Part shown: piece by piece, positions 63,026-64,000 of the stretch
How positions within the stretch are numbered: position 1 is the first letter of the stretch
How the letters are laid out: every line of letters begins with the position of its first letter
Assembly (NCBI GenBank): GCA_001513145.1
Contig: LFSP01000037.1
Location: 82,390 to 146,389, forward strand
Direction: 5' to 3'
DNA from: Clostridia bacterium DTU025
GTDB lineage: Bacteria > Bacillota > DTU025
DNA length: 64,000 nt
The notes under the pieces: generated by a model
The model's input: only the letters and a program-made list of their open reading frames with translations
Told to the model about the DNA's origin: nothing
Databases searched by the model: none
Program-made: the position numbers and the translations under genes

Positions 63026-63904
63026 TCACTTGCCCACTGCGGCCCGCACCATGTTCTGATGCGCTGCGTCTACGGAGTTGCTGCCGTGGGTGCGACTTCC
63101 AAGGAAGTGCACGCAGAAATGGCCGGGGAAGCCGTTGTCAGCTATGGCCTCTCCGCCGTGGGGCATGCCGTTGATGGAGGCGGCCATGCGCCTCCCACCT
63201 GCCACCACCACCACCGCGCGCCGCTCCCAGCTCCACGTGCCGCCGTAGATTCGCTTCATGGTGGCGGTGTCCTCGCGGGTGAGGGGCTCCGCGTCCGCAT
63301 GGTTGTGGCCCCCGCGGCGCTGGACCTGGAAGGAGAGGCCAGTCTTCACATCGATGATGGTGGCCCTGTGAGTGAAGACGTTCCTTGCCTCCGACCAGCT
63401 CACCAGCTCCGCTCCTCCCCTGCTTGAGGCCGAACGGGAAGCAGCGCCCTGCACCGGGATGAGGAGCTCCTGGCCAGGCTTGATGCGGTCGGGCTGCGAT
63501 AGCCCCGACGCTTCGGCGATCTCCCGAACGGTGCATCCGTGGCGTCGGGCGATGCCGTAGAGGGTGTCGCCGGGCACCACCACGTACTTCCGCACCGCGG
63601 AGGAGCAGGCGTCCATCAGCGCGCTCCATGTGCGCGGGCCGACTATCCCGTCTGCCTCCAGGGATGCCTCCTTCTGGAACCTCAGCACGGCCTGTTCAGT
63701 CTCGTTTCCGAAGATGCCGTCGACTTTACCGGAGTAGTACCCCGCAATAGACAGGTACTCCTGCAGCTCGCACACAACCTCACCGCGGTCACCCTTCCTC
63801 AGTACCTGGCTCGCACCAAACCCAGGGAAAGCGGCCACAATCACAAGCAAACACGCAAAGGCCAGTACCGCAAGAGATGACGCTGCTCTACTCCGTAATC
63901 CCAT
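63026..63904 (-). CDS. Secreted peptidoglycan-binding/LysM protein with conserved C-terminal domain
   Basis: The 292-residue product has a signal peptide (about 1-31: [10 protein letters not shown] then [20 protein letters not shown]), a PG_binding_1 domain (about 33-100; [40 protein letters not shown]), and a LysM domain (about 107-151; [20 protein letters not shown]). The C-terminal 115 residues form a conserved module of unknown activity: [37 protein letters not shown] and [19 protein letters not shown], with His and Cys residues that could be catalytic or metal-binding. Similar proteins occur in other Firmicutes. I place the start at ATG 63904 (AAGGGAG upstream). Likely cell-wall or spore-cortex associated. 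Confidence 0.85.
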   Translation of the reverse strand: MGLRSRAASSLAVLAFACLLVIVAAFPGFGASQVLRKGDRGEVVCELQEYLSIAGYYSGKVDGIFGNETEQAVLRFQKEASLEADGIVGPRTWSALMDACSSAVRKYVVVPGDTLYGIARRHGCTVREIAEASGLSQPDRIKPGQELLIPVQGAASRSASSRGGAELVSWSEARNVFTHRATIIDVKTGLSFQVQRRGGHNHADAEPLTREDTATMKRIYGGTWSWERRAVVVVAGGRRMAASINGMPHGGEAIADNGFPGHFCVHFLGSRTHGSNSVDAAHQNMVRAAVGK

Positions 63905-64000
63905 GCCAAGAGGCTCCCTTCGTAGGTCAAAGCTCACCAGACGTGGTATTCTACTCCCTCCGCGCATTTCCTTCAGCATAGGCTCGGCTCACGTCAAATA

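Overview
The window is about 64 kb of high-GC bacterial chromosome from a member of the Bacillota (Firmicutes). That assignment rests on a PolC-type replicative polymerase, CodY, SpoIIM, a YtvI-like membrane protein, YlxM, YlxR and RbgA, and on gene order that follows the core Bacillus/Clostridium chromosome almost step for step. SpoIIM suggests an endospore-forming lineage. I cannot name the genus. All 61 protein genes I accept lie on the minus strand, so transcription runs from high to low coordinates. I see no rRNA or tRNA gene, CRISPR array, phage or insertion sequence.

Layout in the direction of transcription: (1) 63.9-58.7 kb: a LysM cell-wall protein, ackA, a DUF177 protein, rpmF, plsX, acpP, rnc. 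(2) 58.7-54.1 kb: smc and ftsY, then about 1 kb of non-coding tandem repeats. (3) 53.0-47.3 kb, from a near-consensus promoter: ylxM, ffh, rpsP, khpA, rimM, trmD, rplS, rbgA, rnhB. (4) 47.2-38.8 kb: yraN, comM, dprA, topA, trmFO, xerC, codY. (5) 38.7-27.4 kb: rpsB, tsf, pyrH, frr, uppS, cdsA, a YtvI-like permease, dxr, rseP, ispG, proS, a glycosyltransferase, polC. (6) 23.4-12.6 kb: rimP, nusA, ylxR, infB, rbfA, nrnA, truB, ribF, rpsO, pnp. (7) 12.5-3.4 kb: a fermentation operon (butyrate kinase, phosphotransbutyrylase, a second butyrate kinase, ferredoxin, three 2-oxoacid:ferredoxin oxidoreductase subunits), then DUF3866, an EndoQ-like nuclease and spoIIM. (8) 2.8 kb to the edge: xerD, deoB and a truncated pyrimidine-nucleoside phosphorylase.

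Most of the window is translation, ribosome and tRNA maturation, RNA turnover, protein targeting, chromosome maintenance, and lipid and isoprenoid precursor supply. Genes are packed tightly, often with ATGA, GTGA, TTGA or TGATG stop/start overlaps that imply translational coupling. The fermentation operon probably oxidises branched-chain 2-oxoacids to acyl-CoA with reduction of ferredoxin, then makes ATP through acyl-phosphate.

The least ordinary observations are: a PolC with no proofreading exonuclease domain but an intact PHP domain; a 240-bp tandem repeat rich in hairpins inserted in the otherwise conserved ftsY-ylxM junction, with a related segment near 3.05 kb; two butyrate kinase genes flanking one phosphotransbutyrylase; a promoter plus two terminator-like hairpins ahead of rimP-nusA-infB; and several core-neighbourhood genes missing from their usual places (hslVU, ylxQ, ylxP, fabD/fabG/fapR, pta). 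I did not find a convincing new multi-gene system. The repeat element and the exonuclease-less PolC are the best leads.
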